Shown here one piece after another: positions 27,691-41,106 of a stretch of DNA of 64,000 bases. This DNA comes from Pannonibacter carbonis (lineage in GTDB: Bacteria > Pseudomonadota > Alphaproteobacteria > Rhizobiales > Stappiaceae), in NCBI RefSeq assembly GCF_003012935.1, contig NZ_PUDR01000015.1, forward strand, positions 33,543-97,542, written 5' to 3'. The number at the start of each line of letters is the position of its first letter. The first letter of the stretch is position 1. The position numbers were made by a program, and so were the translations under genes. The notes beneath the pieces were generated by a model. It saw nothing but the letters and a program-made list of their open reading frames with translations. It ran no database searches and was not told the origin of the DNA.

Positions 27691-29766
27691 ATGACACAAG
27701 ATCACACGCAGACAAGCGGGAAGGCAGCGACAGACGGCAGACACGCAGGGCCCCGGTGCATCGCGCTGGTTGGGCCCTTTGCCAGTGGCAAGACGACCCT
27801 GCTGGAGGCCATTCTCGCCCGCACCGGGGCATTGACGCGGCAAGGCAGCGTGACGGCTGGCTCCAGCGTCGGCGACGGCAGTCCGGAAGCCCGCGCGCAC
27901 AGCATGAGCGTCGAGGTGAATGTGGCCGAGACCGAATATCTCGGCGATCGCTACACGTTTCTGGATTGTCCCGGATCGGTGGAGTTTCTCAGCGAAGCCC
28001 AGGGCGTGCTCGGCGGTGTCGACCTCGCCGTCGTGGTGGCCGAGGCCGATGACAAGAAGATCCCGGCGCTGCAACTGATCCTGAAGACGCTGGAGGATCG
28101 CGGCATTCCGCGCGTTCTCTTCCTCAACAAGATCGATCGGACGGAGCGACGGGTTCGCGAGGTGCTGGCGGCCCTGCAGCCGGCGTCAAGCGTGCCGCTG
28201 GTGCTGCGCCAGATCCCGATCTGGAAGAACGGCATCGCCATGGGCTTCATCGATCTCGCGCTCGAGCGCGCCTTTGTCTACCGGGAACACGCCGAGAGCC
28301 TGGTGATCGAGATGCCGACCGACGAGCATCAGCGTGAGGTCGAGGCGCGGTTCTCCATGCTGGAGCGGCTGGCGGATCATGATGATGTGCTGATGGAGGC
28401 GCTGCTGGAGGACATCGCCCCCGGACGCGAGCGGATCTTCACCGATCTTGGCGAGGAGATGCGCCAAGGCCTGATCTGCCCTGTGTTCATCGGCTCTGCC
28501 GACCATGGCAACGGTATCCAGCGGCTGATGAAGGCGCTGCGGCACGAAGCACCGGGGATCCTGTTCACGCAGCGCAGGCTGGACCTGCCGAAGGAGTGCG
28601 AGGCGGTGCAGGTGCTCAAGACGCTGCATACCTCGCATGGCGGCAAGCTGTCGCTGGTGCGCGTGCTGGCAGGGCGGGTAGGCGAGGCGGCCACGCTCGT
28701 TCGTCCGGATGGTTCTGAAGTGCGGGTCAGCGGCATTGCCACGCTCTATGGCCAGCAGACCAGCAAGCGGGGGCCGGCGGAAGCTGGCGAGACAGTGGCG
28801 CTGGGCAAGCTCGAAGGCGTCATCACAGGTGAAACGCTTGGGCTGCAAGGTGTCGTGCCGCAGGTGGCGCGGTCCTGGGTGCCTGAACCGGTGCTCAGCG
28901 TTGCCCTGTCGGCTGCCGAGCGCAAGGATGAGGTCAAGCTGTCGTCAGCCTTGGCCAAGCTGGTCGAGGAAGACCCGGGGCTCAAGGTGTCGCAGTCGGG
29001 GCATTCCGGCGAGACCTTGTTGCAGGGGCAGGGCGAAATGCACCTGCGGGTGGCGCAGGAGCGGCTGCGTGGCAAATACGGCCTTGCGATTGATGTGCAT
29101 GCACCGAAAGTGGCCTATCGCGAGACCATCCGTTCCAGCACGTCTGTGCGTGGACGGCACAAGAAGCAGTCTGGCGGACACGGCCAGTTTGGCGATGTGG
29201 CGCTGGAGATCCGGCCGCAGGGACGCGGTGAGGGCTTTGTCTTTGCCGATCGGATCACGGGCGGTGTGGTGCCAAAGCAGTATATTCCAGCGGTCGGGGA
29301 GGGCGTTGCCGAAGCGCTCGGCACCGGTCCGCTCGGCTTTCCGCTCGTCGACCTTGCCGTCACCTTGACGGACGGTTCCTATCACTCTGTCGACAGTTCG
29401 GATCAGGCCTTCAAGATGGCGGCGATCCTTGCCATGCGCGAGGGACTGCCGCAATGCGCGCCCGTGCTGCTGGAGCCGGTGCATCAGGTCAAGGTGTTCT
29501 GTCCAAGCGAGGCGACATCGCGGATCAATGCGATCATATCGGGACGGCGGGGACAGCTTCTGGGCTTTGATGCGCGCCCCGGCTGGCCTGGATGGGATGA
29601 GGTGCGGGCCTTGATGCCTGAGTCGGATATCACCGACCTGATCATCGAACTCAGGTCGGCAACGTCCGGCGTCGGCAGCTTCACCCACCGCTTTGATCAT
29701 CTCGCCGAACTGGTGGGCAAGGCGGCGGACCAGGTGGTGCAGAGGGCGTCCGCCCGCGCGGCCTGA
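27691..29766 (+). CDS. Elongation factor G-like translational GTPase
   Basis: A 691-residue EF-G paralogue. The GTPase motifs are GPFASGKTTL (P-loop), TFLDCPGS (G3) and LNKIDR (G4); the usual DxxGxxD EF-G switch spacing is altered. EF-G domains follow: domain II (GGKLSLVRVLAGRVGE), III (LAKLVEEDPGLKVSQSGHSGETLLQGQGEMHLRV), IV (YRETIRSSTSVRGRHKKQSGGHGQFGDVALEI) and V (VHQVKVFCPSEATSRINAIISGRRGQLLGF). It lacks the ribosomal protein neighbours of the main fusA, so this is the secondary EF-G-like form seen in many alphaproteobacteria, with an unclear role in translation. Confidence 0.88.
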   Translation: MTQDHTQTSGKAATDGRHAGPRCIALVGPFASGKTTLLEAILARTGALTRQGSVTAGSSVGDGSPEARAHSMSVEVNVAETEYLGDRYTFLDCPGSVEFLSEAQGVLGGVDLAVVVAEADDKKIPALQLILKTLEDRGIPRVLFLNKIDRTERRVREVLAALQPASSVPLVLRQIPIWKNGIAMGFIDLALERAFVYREHAESLVIEMPTDEHQREVEARFSMLERLADHDDVLMEALLEDIAPGRERIFTDLGEEMRQGLICPVFIGSADHGNGIQRLMKALRHEAPGILFTQRRLDLPKECEAVQVLKTLHTSHGGKLSLVRVLAGRVGEAATLVRPDGSEVRVSGIATLYGQQTSKRGPAEAGETVALGKLEGVITGETLGLQGVVPQVARSWVPEPVLSVALSAAERKDEVKLSSALAKLVEEDPGLKVSQSGHSGETLLQGQGEMHLRVAQERLRGKYGLAIDVHAPKVAYRETIRSSTSVRGRHKKQSGGHGQFGDVALEIRPQGRGEGFVFADRITGGVVPKQYIPAVGEGVAEALGTGPLGFPLVDLAVTLTDGSYHSVDSSDQAFKMAAILAMREGLPQCAPVLLEPVHQVKVFCPSEATSRINAIISGRRGQLLGFDARPGWPGWDEVRALMPESDITDLIIELRSATSGVGSFTHRFDHLAELVGKAADQVVQRASARAA

Positions 29767-29787
29767 TCTCTGCCAGCACACACTCGC

Positions 29788-29815
29788 GGCCGGGCGGCAG
29801 GCTGCCCGGCCTTTG
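29788..29815 (+). terminator. Terminator after EF-G-like gene
   Basis: Arms GGCCGGGC (29788-29795) and GCCCGGCC (29804-29811) with an 8-base loop and a short TTT run, 22 bases after the stop codon. Confidence 0.65.
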
Positions 29816-29961
29816 AATGATGCTGGTGAGGCTTCACGCAAGGGTGACGGTTCTCCTCCCTGGCTCACTGCAGCGTGACTTGTCAGGAGGGCTCAATCCC
29901 GGTCCTTCTAGAGGGATGACAGGCCGGGATCGCACCGGCCAGCGATCTGAGGGAGCTTGGC

Positions 29962-30927
29962 ATGAATATCATCGGCAAACGAGCGTGGGAGATGGCGGAG
30001 CATCTGACAACGCCTGAACACCTGTTCTTCAGCCGGCGACAGGCTTTGACCGGGCTGGGCCTCGGTCTCGCAGGAGGGATTGCGGGCAGCCTGCTGCCGT
30101 CGCCCCTGCGCGCGGAAGAGGACCCGAGTGCCGGGCTGTATCCGGTTGGCCGCAATGCCGCCTATACGCTCGACCGGGACCTGACGAACCCGGCCTTTGT
30201 CGAGACCTACAACAATTTCTACGAGTTCGGCTCGCACAAGCGCATCTCTGCTGCGGCGCAGAAGCTGCCGATCCGCCCCTGGGTGCTGAAGATTGACGGG
30301 CTTTGCGACAATCCGCAGGAAATCGGCATCGACGACCTGCTGAAGAAGATGCCGCTGGAAGAAAGGCTGTACCGCCACCGCTGTGTCGAGGCCTGGTCAA
30401 TGGCGGTGCCGTGGTCCGGCTTTGCTCTGGCGGAACTGGTCAAGCTGGCGAGCCCGCAGGCGGGGGCCAAATACGTGCGGATGGAAACCTTCCAGAACCC
30501 GAGTGTCGCCACCGGTCAGAAGCAGACTTGGTATCCCTGGCCCTATGTGGAGGGAATGACCCTGGCCGAGGCAACCAACGAGCTCGCCTTCATGGCCACC
30601 GGCGTCTATGGCAAGCCGCTGCCGAAGCAGAGTGGCGCGCCACTGCGCCTCGCGCTGCCGTGGAAATACGGTTTCAAGTCGATCAAGTCGGTGGTGCGGA
30701 TCAGCTTCACCGAGACGCGGCCCGTGTCGTTCTGGGAGGAGATCGCAGCCTCCGAATATGGCTTCTGGGCCAATGTGAACCCGGACGTGCCGCATCCACG
30801 CTGGAGCCAGGCCAGCGAGGAACTGCTGGGCACCGGCGAGCGCCGTCCGACGCTCCTGTTCAACGGCTATGGCGAGCAGGTCGCCGGGCTTTATGCCGGG
30901 CTGGAGGACGAGCAGCTTTACATGTGA
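29962..30927 (+). CDS. msrP: Protein-methionine-sulfoxide reductase catalytic subunit MsrP
   Basis: A 321-residue periplasmic molybdoenzyme that repairs oxidised methionine in exported proteins. A twin-arginine signal is visible (FFSRRQALTGLGLGLAGG), as expected for a folded Mo-cofactor protein exported by Tat. RHRCVEAWSMAVPW holds the molybdenum-ligand Cys; the C-terminal half has WKYGFKSIKSVVRISF. The partner heme membrane subunit MsrQ normally follows directly, but here a terminator and then about 400 bases without a gene come next. Electrons must come from an msrQ elsewhere or another source. Confidence 0.94.
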   Translation: MNIIGKRAWEMAEHLTTPEHLFFSRRQALTGLGLGLAGGIAGSLLPSPLRAEEDPSAGLYPVGRNAAYTLDRDLTNPAFVETYNNFYEFGSHKRISAAAQKLPIRPWVLKIDGLCDNPQEIGIDDLLKKMPLEERLYRHRCVEAWSMAVPWSGFALAELVKLASPQAGAKYVRMETFQNPSVATGQKQTWYPWPYVEGMTLAEATNELAFMATGVYGKPLPKQSGAPLRLALPWKYGFKSIKSVVRISFTETRPVSFWEEIAASEYGFWANVNPDVPHPRWSQASEELLGTGERRPTLLFNGYGEQVAGLYAGLEDEQLYM

Positions 30928-30991
30928 GGCATTCCGGCGCTGGCCTCATCTGGTGCCAGCGCAGCGCCTTCCGAACTCAGGGCAAAAAAAA

Positions 30992-31023
30992 GCCGGGTCA
31001 AAAGACCCGGCAGTTGTTTTTTT
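30992..31023 (+). terminator. Rho-independent terminator after msrP
   Basis: Perfect arms GCCGGGTC (30992-30999) and GACCCGGC (31004-31011), an AAAA loop, then AGTTGTTTTTTT. An A-run before the stem would make it work from the opposite strand too. Confidence 0.9.
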
Positions 31024-31423
31024 GATCTCTCACAGCGGTGAAAGATCACCTTCCAGAGGGGAACAGCTGGCTGAATTGGCGTCGCTGGGAGGAGAGTGCG
31101 ACGCCGCAGAACCAACAGTGATGCTTATATGCAGTGCACAAGCTGCCGAAACAAGTGGCACATGCGCAGATCTGCTATGCGTTTCCAGGGTAGCTGGCAA
31201 AATCGTCATGCATTTGTCGTGCGGATCTGGTTGCAGCGCACAAAACTTGCCGCCCGCTTGTGCAAGTGCCTCTGAAACAAGCGCTTTTCAGAATATGCCG
31301 TGAGCCTTGAAATGGGTTGTCATGCCGGCACTGCTCAAGGCGAAGGCATTGCTCGCGCATGGCAATTGCAGGGGAGCGTCACACGGCTGACGCATTTGCG
31401 GATGCGAACAGGGAAACCGGCGC
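31024..31423. other. Intergenic stretch without a recognisable gene
   Basis: About 400 bases between the msrP terminator and the end of the LysR gene. No frame gives a recognisable protein and no ribosome site plus ORF stood out. An msrQ gene, which would be expected here, is absent. Confidence 0.6.
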
Positions 31424-32323
31424 TCAGTAGGCCCAGCGTTCGGCCTTGGCGAGAAGGAAATCGCGAAAGGCAGTGATGCGGGCGGTGTTTTTCAGCTCGG
31501 ACGGGTAGACAAAATAGGTGTCAAAGCTCGGGATCATGTCCTCGACCTCGGTCAGGATCTGCACCAGCGAGGAATCGTTTTCGACCAGATAGTCCGGCAG
31601 GATGGCGACGCCGATGCCTTTCTGGACAGCGCGCTTGATGGCGACAACGTTGTTGACGCGCAGGACCACACGGCGCGGGTTGTCCACATCGCGGCCGGCA
31701 ATCTCGAGCCAGTTCATGTCGCGCAGGTAGGCCGGGGCATGCTCGCCGAAGGTGACCAGGCGGTGGTTGTCCAGATCCGCAATCGAATTCGGCGTGCCGT
31801 AGCGCTTCAGGTAGGACGGTGCGGCATAGACGTGGAAATGCACGGTGAACAGCTTGCGCTGTATCAGGTCTGGCTGGGTTGGCTGGCGCAGGCGGATGGC
31901 GATGTCGGCCTCGCGCATCGACAGGTCGAGTTCGGCGTCATCCACCAGCAGCCGCAGGTCCATGTCGGGATAAAGGTCGATGAACTCGTGGATGCGCTGG
32001 GTCAGCCAGGTTGAGCCAAGGCCTACTGTGGTTGTCACCCTTAGCACGCCCGTCGGCTTTTCGCGGCTGTCGGTGAGCCGCGTCTGCACGGCTTCCAGCT
32101 GCATCAGGACATCCCGGGCGGTGCGGTAGAGCAATTCGCCTTGCTCGGTCAGCAGCAGGCCGCGGGCGTGGCGATGAAACAGCGGCACACCGAGATCAGC
32201 CTCCAGAGCGCTGACCTGGCGGCTGACCGCGGACTGGCTCATGTTGAGGCTGTCGCCCGCATGGGTGAAACTGCCCGCCTGCGCCGCAGCGTGGAAGATG
32301 CGCAGTTTATCCCAGTCCATCAT
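31424..32323 (-). CDS. LysR family transcriptional regulator
   Basis: A 299-residue LysR-type regulator. The winged HTH is at residues 4-62 (WDKLRIFHAAAQAGSFTHAGDSLNMSQSAVSRQVSALEADLG) and the effector domain follows (GVLRVTTTVGLGSTWLTQRIHEF). The family normally binds a small metabolite and activates a nearby gene. It lies 63 bases after trxB on the same strand, so it may be co-transcribed with trxB rather than regulating a divergent target. The start could be the first or the second of two adjacent ATG codons. Confidence 0.93.
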   Translation of the reverse strand: MMDWDKLRIFHAAAQAGSFTHAGDSLNMSQSAVSRQVSALEADLGVPLFHRHARGLLLTEQGELLYRTARDVLMQLEAVQTRLTDSREKPTGVLRVTTTVGLGSTWLTQRIHEFIDLYPDMDLRLLVDDAELDLSMREADIAIRLRQPTQPDLIQRKLFTVHFHVYAAPSYLKRYGTPNSIADLDNHRLVTFGEHAPAYLRDMNWLEIAGRDVDNPRRVVLRVNNVVAIKRAVQKGIGVAILPDYLVENDSSLVQILTEVEDMIPSFDTYFVYPSELKNTARITAFRDFLLAKAERWAY

Positions 32324-32386
32324 GTGAGCCTCCGCTCGCGCCCGCTTACGCCTGATGCGGCCGGGCGAATCTGTCAGGCCTGTGTG

Positions 32387-34400
<2,014 letters not shown>

Positions 34401-34570
34401 CTCGGTTTTTGTTATAGTCTTGCAGAACCGCAAAAAAAATTTTACTTCCAGCCACATGTACGCGGGTAAGCCGGAGAGTCGCAAGGTCTTCAGCCGCTGG
34501 ACAAGGTTGGCACTTTGCCGACCGGTTCAGGTCCGGAGCGCTGCCCGCTCTTATCGCTATGGAGAGTTTC

Positions 34571-35041
34571 TTGAAAGCACGGCTTGATGCCATTGATTGG
34601 CACATCCTGAAAGAACTGCAGCAGGACGGTCGCATGACCAACGTGGAGCTGGCGCGCCGTGTCGGGATTTCCGCTCCTCCTTGCCTGCGCCGCGTTCGGG
34701 CGCTGGAAGAAGCTGGTCTCATTCGCGGCTACCGGACGCTGCTGGACGAGAAGCAACTGGGCTATGAGGTGACCGCCTTTGCCATGGTCGGCCTGCACAG
34801 CCAGACGGAGAACGACCTGATTGCGTTCGAACAGACCGTCAACGGCTGGCCGATTGTGCGCGAGTGCTACATGCTGTCGGGCGAGGTGGATTTCCTGTTG
34901 AAATGCGTCGCCCCCGACCTTCAGACCTTCCAGACCTTCATTATCCGCGAGCTGACCGCAACGCCCAATGTGGACAGCGTGCGCACCGCCCTTACCATTC
35001 GCCGGACCAAGGACGAACCGATGGTGCCGATTGCGCGGTAG
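34571..35041 (+). CDS. Lrp/AsnC family transcriptional regulator
   Basis: A 156-residue feast-famine regulator. DAIDWHILKELQQDGRMTNVELARRVGISAPPCLRRVRALEEAGLIRGY is the N-terminal HTH; the C-terminal RAM domain runs from EVTAFAMVGLHSQ to VDSVRTALTIRR. TTG 34571 (fKARLDAIDW) is chosen since GGAGAG sits just before it; the ATG at 34559 is the alternative. The family binds amino acids and forms octamers on DNA. Divergent from the ELM1-trxB-lysR run, which it might regulate. Confidence 0.92.
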   Translation: MKARLDAIDWHILKELQQDGRMTNVELARRVGISAPPCLRRVRALEEAGLIRGYRTLLDEKQLGYEVTAFAMVGLHSQTENDLIAFEQTVNGWPIVRECYMLSGEVDFLLKCVAPDLQTFQTFIIRELTATPNVDSVRTALTIRRTKDEPMVPIAR

Positions 35042-35128
35042 GTGTCGCAAAACAACGCTGCCGCTGCAAATTGACAATCTTTGCCAGTCGCTGCCAAAGT
35101 CTGCGGGTGTGATTGAAAGAGGTTGGCC

Positions 35129-35389
35129 ATGGCGACGATGAATGTATCGCTTCCGGATGCCATGAAGGATTGGGTTGAGGCTCAGACGGTCTCGGGGCGT
35201 TATAGCAACGCGAGTGACTACGTGCGTGATCTGATCCGGCGCGACCAGGAGCGTTGCGGCAAGATTGCTCATATGCAGATGCTGGTTACAGAAGGTCTGG
35301 AAAGCGGCGTCAGTGACCAATCCATGGCCGATATCCTGAAGTCTGTTCGTCATCGCCTCCAGACTGACCCGTCTTCGGATGGCCTATAA
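35129..35389 (+). CDS. parD: ParD family antitoxin
   Basis: An 86-residue type II antitoxin. MNVSLPDAMKDWVEAQTVSGRYSNASDYVRDLIRRDQER is the ribbon-helix-helix DNA-binding domain, with SLPD as the beta strand that forms the ribbon. The C-terminal part (MADILKSVRHRLQTD) would wrap around the toxin. It overlaps the ParE start by 11 bases, the usual arrangement for translational coupling. It should repress its own promoter, which would lie in the 87 bases after the Lrp gene. Confidence 0.93.
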   Translation: MATMNVSLPDAMKDWVEAQTVSGRYSNASDYVRDLIRRDQERCGKIAHMQMLVTEGLESGVSDQSMADILKSVRHRLQTDPSSDGL

Positions 35390-35678
35390 GCTCACCCGCA
35401 AGGCAGCGGGCGATGTCACGGGGATTTTGATCGAGGGGACTGTGCAGTTTGGCGACGCGCAGGCTGCCCGCTATCATGGCCTGCTGGAAAGCGCCTTCGA
35501 ACTGATTGCAGCCAATCCGTATCTAGCGCGTGAACGCCATGAGATAGATCCGCCTGTCCGAGTTTTTCCGGCCCACTCTCATCTGGTCATTTATGTCGTA
35601 GATGACCGCAGTGATATGCTGATCATTCGTGTGCGCCACGGGCGTGAGGACTGGAAGCAGAACCCATCAGGGGAATAG
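35379..35678 (+). CDS. parE: ParE family toxin
   Basis: A 99-residue RelE/ParE-superfamily toxin. LTRKAAGDVTGILIEGTVQFGDAQAARYHGLLESAFELIAANP and the C-terminal HLVIYVVDDRSDMLIIRVRHGREDW match ParE proteins, which poison DNA gyrase. The toxin is complete, with the conserved Arg and the RVRHGR end. It overlaps parD at its start and the convergent hicB gene by 12 bases at its end, so two toxin-antitoxin loci are packed tail to tail. Confidence 0.93.
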   Translation: MAYKLTRKAAGDVTGILIEGTVQFGDAQAARYHGLLESAFELIAANPYLARERHEIDPPVRVFPAHSHLVIYVVDDRSDMLIIRVRHGREDWKQNPSGE

Positions 35679-36029
35679 ACGGTGAGGGCTTCTTGTCCCG
35701 GTCAGATAGGCTCGCAGGGCTTCAGTAACGACAGAATTGAGATTGATGCCGTGTCGGCGGGCATAGAGCATTGCCTGACGATGCAGCTCACGCCCTGGAC
35801 GAATGTTGAAGCTGCCCTTCAGCGGTTCGTCCGGCTTGCGATTCTCTGATGCGCACAGCGCGAGATAGTCATCAACAGCCTCTTGGAATGCGATCTTCAG
35901 CCCGCGCGCGTCGTCGGCTTCGTAGGTCACCAGATCGCGGATGAACTCCAGCCGTCCATGCAGGACTTCATCTTCCGGGCTGAACTCGATTGAGCCGAGG
36001 TAGCCCTTGTACTCCAGCAATTGGCTCAT
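35667..36029 (-). CDS. hicB: HicB family antitoxin
   Basis: A 120-residue antitoxin. The N-terminal half (YKGYLGSIEFSPEDEVLHGRLEFIRDLVTYEADDARGLKIAFQEAVDDYLALC) is the HicB partial RNase H-like fold that occludes the toxin. The C-terminal half (GSFNIRPGRELHRQAMLYARRHGINLNSVVTEALRAYL) is a ribbon-helix-helix DNA-binding domain. The ATG at 36029 overlaps the hicA end in an ATGA junction. The antitoxin is intact while the toxin gene upstream has a premature stop. Confidence 0.9.
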   Translation of the reverse strand: MSQLLEYKGYLGSIEFSPEDEVLHGRLEFIRDLVTYEADDARGLKIAFQEAVDDYLALCASENRKPDEPLKGSFNIRPGRELHRQAMLYARRHGINLNSVVTEALRAYLTGTRSPHRLFP

Positions 36030-36280
36030 ATCAGACCGTCCTCCTTCAGAACGTTCAGGACAGCGTCGATCACATAGAGCTTCACAACCGGATCTGGATG
36101 CGGCTTGTGCAGCAAGATGGCGGGTGCCGTTTCGTGGACAAACCGACGGCGTGAGCCGCCTGTCTAGCCGGTCGCAGCTTCCCGGTACCCGAGGTTTTCA
36201 AGCAGCCGGACCAGTTCGTCCCAGGTGAAATCGCGTGGACGTCGCCTTAGTCGTTCGACCAGCTTGTCGCGTCGGGTCAT
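36026..36280 (-). pseudogene. hicA: hicA toxin gene with internal amber codon
   Basis: From ATG 36280 (with a GGAAGGGC ribosome site) the frame reads MTRRDKLVERLRRRPRDFTW, then DELVRLLENLGYREAATG, then TAG at 36164-36166. Without a shift it continues as TGGSRRRFVHETAPAILLHK, PHPDPVVKLYVIDAVLNVL and KEDGLI to TGA, overlapping hicB. That is a full-length 84-codon HicA with codon 39 changed; family members usually have Lys or Gln there, so one base (AAG or CAG to TAG) explains it. The 38-residue product lacks most of the double-stranded RNA-binding fold and should be inactive, unless the stop is read through. Confidence 0.85.
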
Positions 36281-36375
36281 GCGATGCCCTTCCAACATTT
36301 GGAAGAGGATAGCTTGATTGTTGCTTTCTGCAACTGATTTCAGTTGCGAATTATGGGTGAGCCGTTTGCTGTAAA

Positions 36376-36407
36376 CAAAAATGCCCGCACAAGCTGCGGG
36401 CATTTTC
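36376..36407 (-). terminator. Bidirectional terminator between greA and hicA
   Basis: Arms ATGCCCGCA (36381-36389) and TGCGGGCAT (36395-36403) with a CAAGC loop, flanked by AAAA on one side and TTTT on the other, so it can end transcription from both directions. It is 30 bases after the greA stop. Confidence 0.88.
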
Positions 36408-36436
36408 ATCAGGCATGTTCGCCAAACAAAACGGGA

Positions 36437-36910
36437 TCAGAGGAAGCTGACGGCCTCGATCTCGTAGGAGCGCGAGCCGCCAGGTGCGGAAACCTCGACG
36501 CTGTCGCCAACGGTCTTGCCGATCAGCGCGCGGGCGATGGGCGAGGAAATCGAGATCCGGCCCTGCTTCACGTCGGCCTCGACGTCGCCGACGATCATGT
36601 ATTTCTTGGCTTCCTCGGTGTCCTCATCGATCAGCGTCACGGTTGCGCCGAACTTGACCGTGGTCCCGGAGAGCTTGGAGACATCAATGATCTCGGCGCG
36701 GCCAAGCTTGTCCTCGAGTTCCGCGATACGGCCCTCGTTGTGGCTCTGGGCTTCTTTTGCCGCGTGATATTCAGCATTTTCCGACAGGTCGCCGTGCGCA
36801 CGGGCCTCGGAAATCGCCTCAACGATCCGGGGCCGCTCGACCGACGTGCGCTCCTTCAGTTCCGTCTGCAGCATGGCATAGCCCGCAGCCGTCATCGGGA
36901 TCTTTTCCAT
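36437..36910 (-). CDS. greA: Transcription elongation factor GreA
   Basis: A 157-residue factor that rescues backtracked RNA polymerase by stimulating transcript cleavage. The N-terminal coiled coil ([46 protein letters not shown]) carries the acidic tip DLSENAEY; the C-terminal FKBP-like domain runs from [19 protein letters not shown] to the end. Start at [10 protein letters not shown] 36910, preceded by AGGACC. Normal length. It lies downstream of carB on the same strand. Confidence 0.97.
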   Translation of the reverse strand: MEKIPMTAAGYAMLQTELKERTSVERPRIVEAISEARAHGDLSENAEYHAAKEAQSHNEGRIAELEDKLGRAEIIDVSKLSGTTVKFGATVTLIDEDTEEAKKYMIVGDVEADVKQGRISISSPIARALIGKTVGDSVEVSAPGGSRSYEIEAVSFL

Positions 36911-37026
36911 TGGTCCTGGACCTTCACGTACCATGGCCCGCACCGGAGGGCGCGGGCCTAAAGAACATAAAAACACAATCCAGCCGGACGTTTCAAGGTC
37001 CGGCTGAAGTGCGGATGAATTGAGCC

Positions 37027-40389
<3,363 letters not shown>

Positions 40390-40516
40390 CGTGGCTCGCA
40401 TCGTCCCGCCGCCGCGCCTTGAAGCGCGGGCGTGAGGGCTCGTCCAAGAGGATTACATTGGTGGCTGAGTGCGCCTTATAGGCAATAGAACGCCGGGATG
40501 GAACCCCGGATTGCCA

Positions 40517-40819
40517 TCAATCCAGATCCGCAGGCAATTGACCGTCCAGCGGCGGCGCGGGCAGCAGGGCCTGGCGGGTGCTGATGCCATCGAAGTCTCC
40601 CACACCCTGGGACAGGGCATAGCAGGCGAGGCGCACTGATTTCGGGATTTCCACCGGCCTGCCGTCACGATGGCCCTTCTCGTAATACTGGATCATGCGC
40701 TTCTTGAGGCCGAGCCGTTCTGCCGCTTCCTTTTGTTTCAACCCCAGCGCCCGGCGCCAGTCGCGGAACTGGTCCGGTGTCATCATGGGTGGGCGAGGTG
40801 TCTTCTTGAGGTCGGCCAT
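40517..40819 (-). CDS. XRE-type helix-turn-helix regulator
   Basis: A 100-residue protein with a lambda-repressor-like HTH at about residues 15-60 (PDQFRDWRRALGLKQKEAAERLGLKKRMIQYYEKGHR), where LKQKEAAERLGL is the first pair of helices. The C-terminal part has VRLACYALSQG, a helix common in small rhizobial XRE proteins, followed by a low-complexity Leu/Pro tail. ATG 40819 is chosen since AGGA is nine bases away; ATG 40825 is too close. It lies about 130 bases upstream of carB and in the same direction; its target is unknown. Confidence 0.85.
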   Translation of the reverse strand: MADLKKTPRPPMMTPDQFRDWRRALGLKQKEAAERLGLKKRMIQYYEKGHRDGRPVEIPKSVRLACYALSQGVGDFDGISTRQALLPAPPLDGQLPADLD

Positions 40820-41106
40820 CGTCATCTGTCCTGCGGGTGCCCCTGGCACTGGCTGGCTCTTCTTAGCATTGCTGAGATGACGAACCAAACCCCCAATTAT
40901 TTGCCAGCTATTGGATTGGCGGCGGCGGGGCGATGTTGCGGCGGCGTATGCAGACAGTTTGAGCAAATCCGTTAACGATCCCGAAAGGCTGCCGTTTCAA
41001 AGGTTCATTTACCATCGCCCGGCTTCGCGAAAGCCGATATAGAAACTGCCATCATGGAGTGTGTGGCGGTTGCTGCGGGAACATTCCAACCAAGTTGCAG
41101 GACTGG

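Noticed and set aside
30869..31303. A 144-codon frame after msrP
   Set aside because: It overlaps the msrP end and a strong terminator and has no domain; not msrQ.
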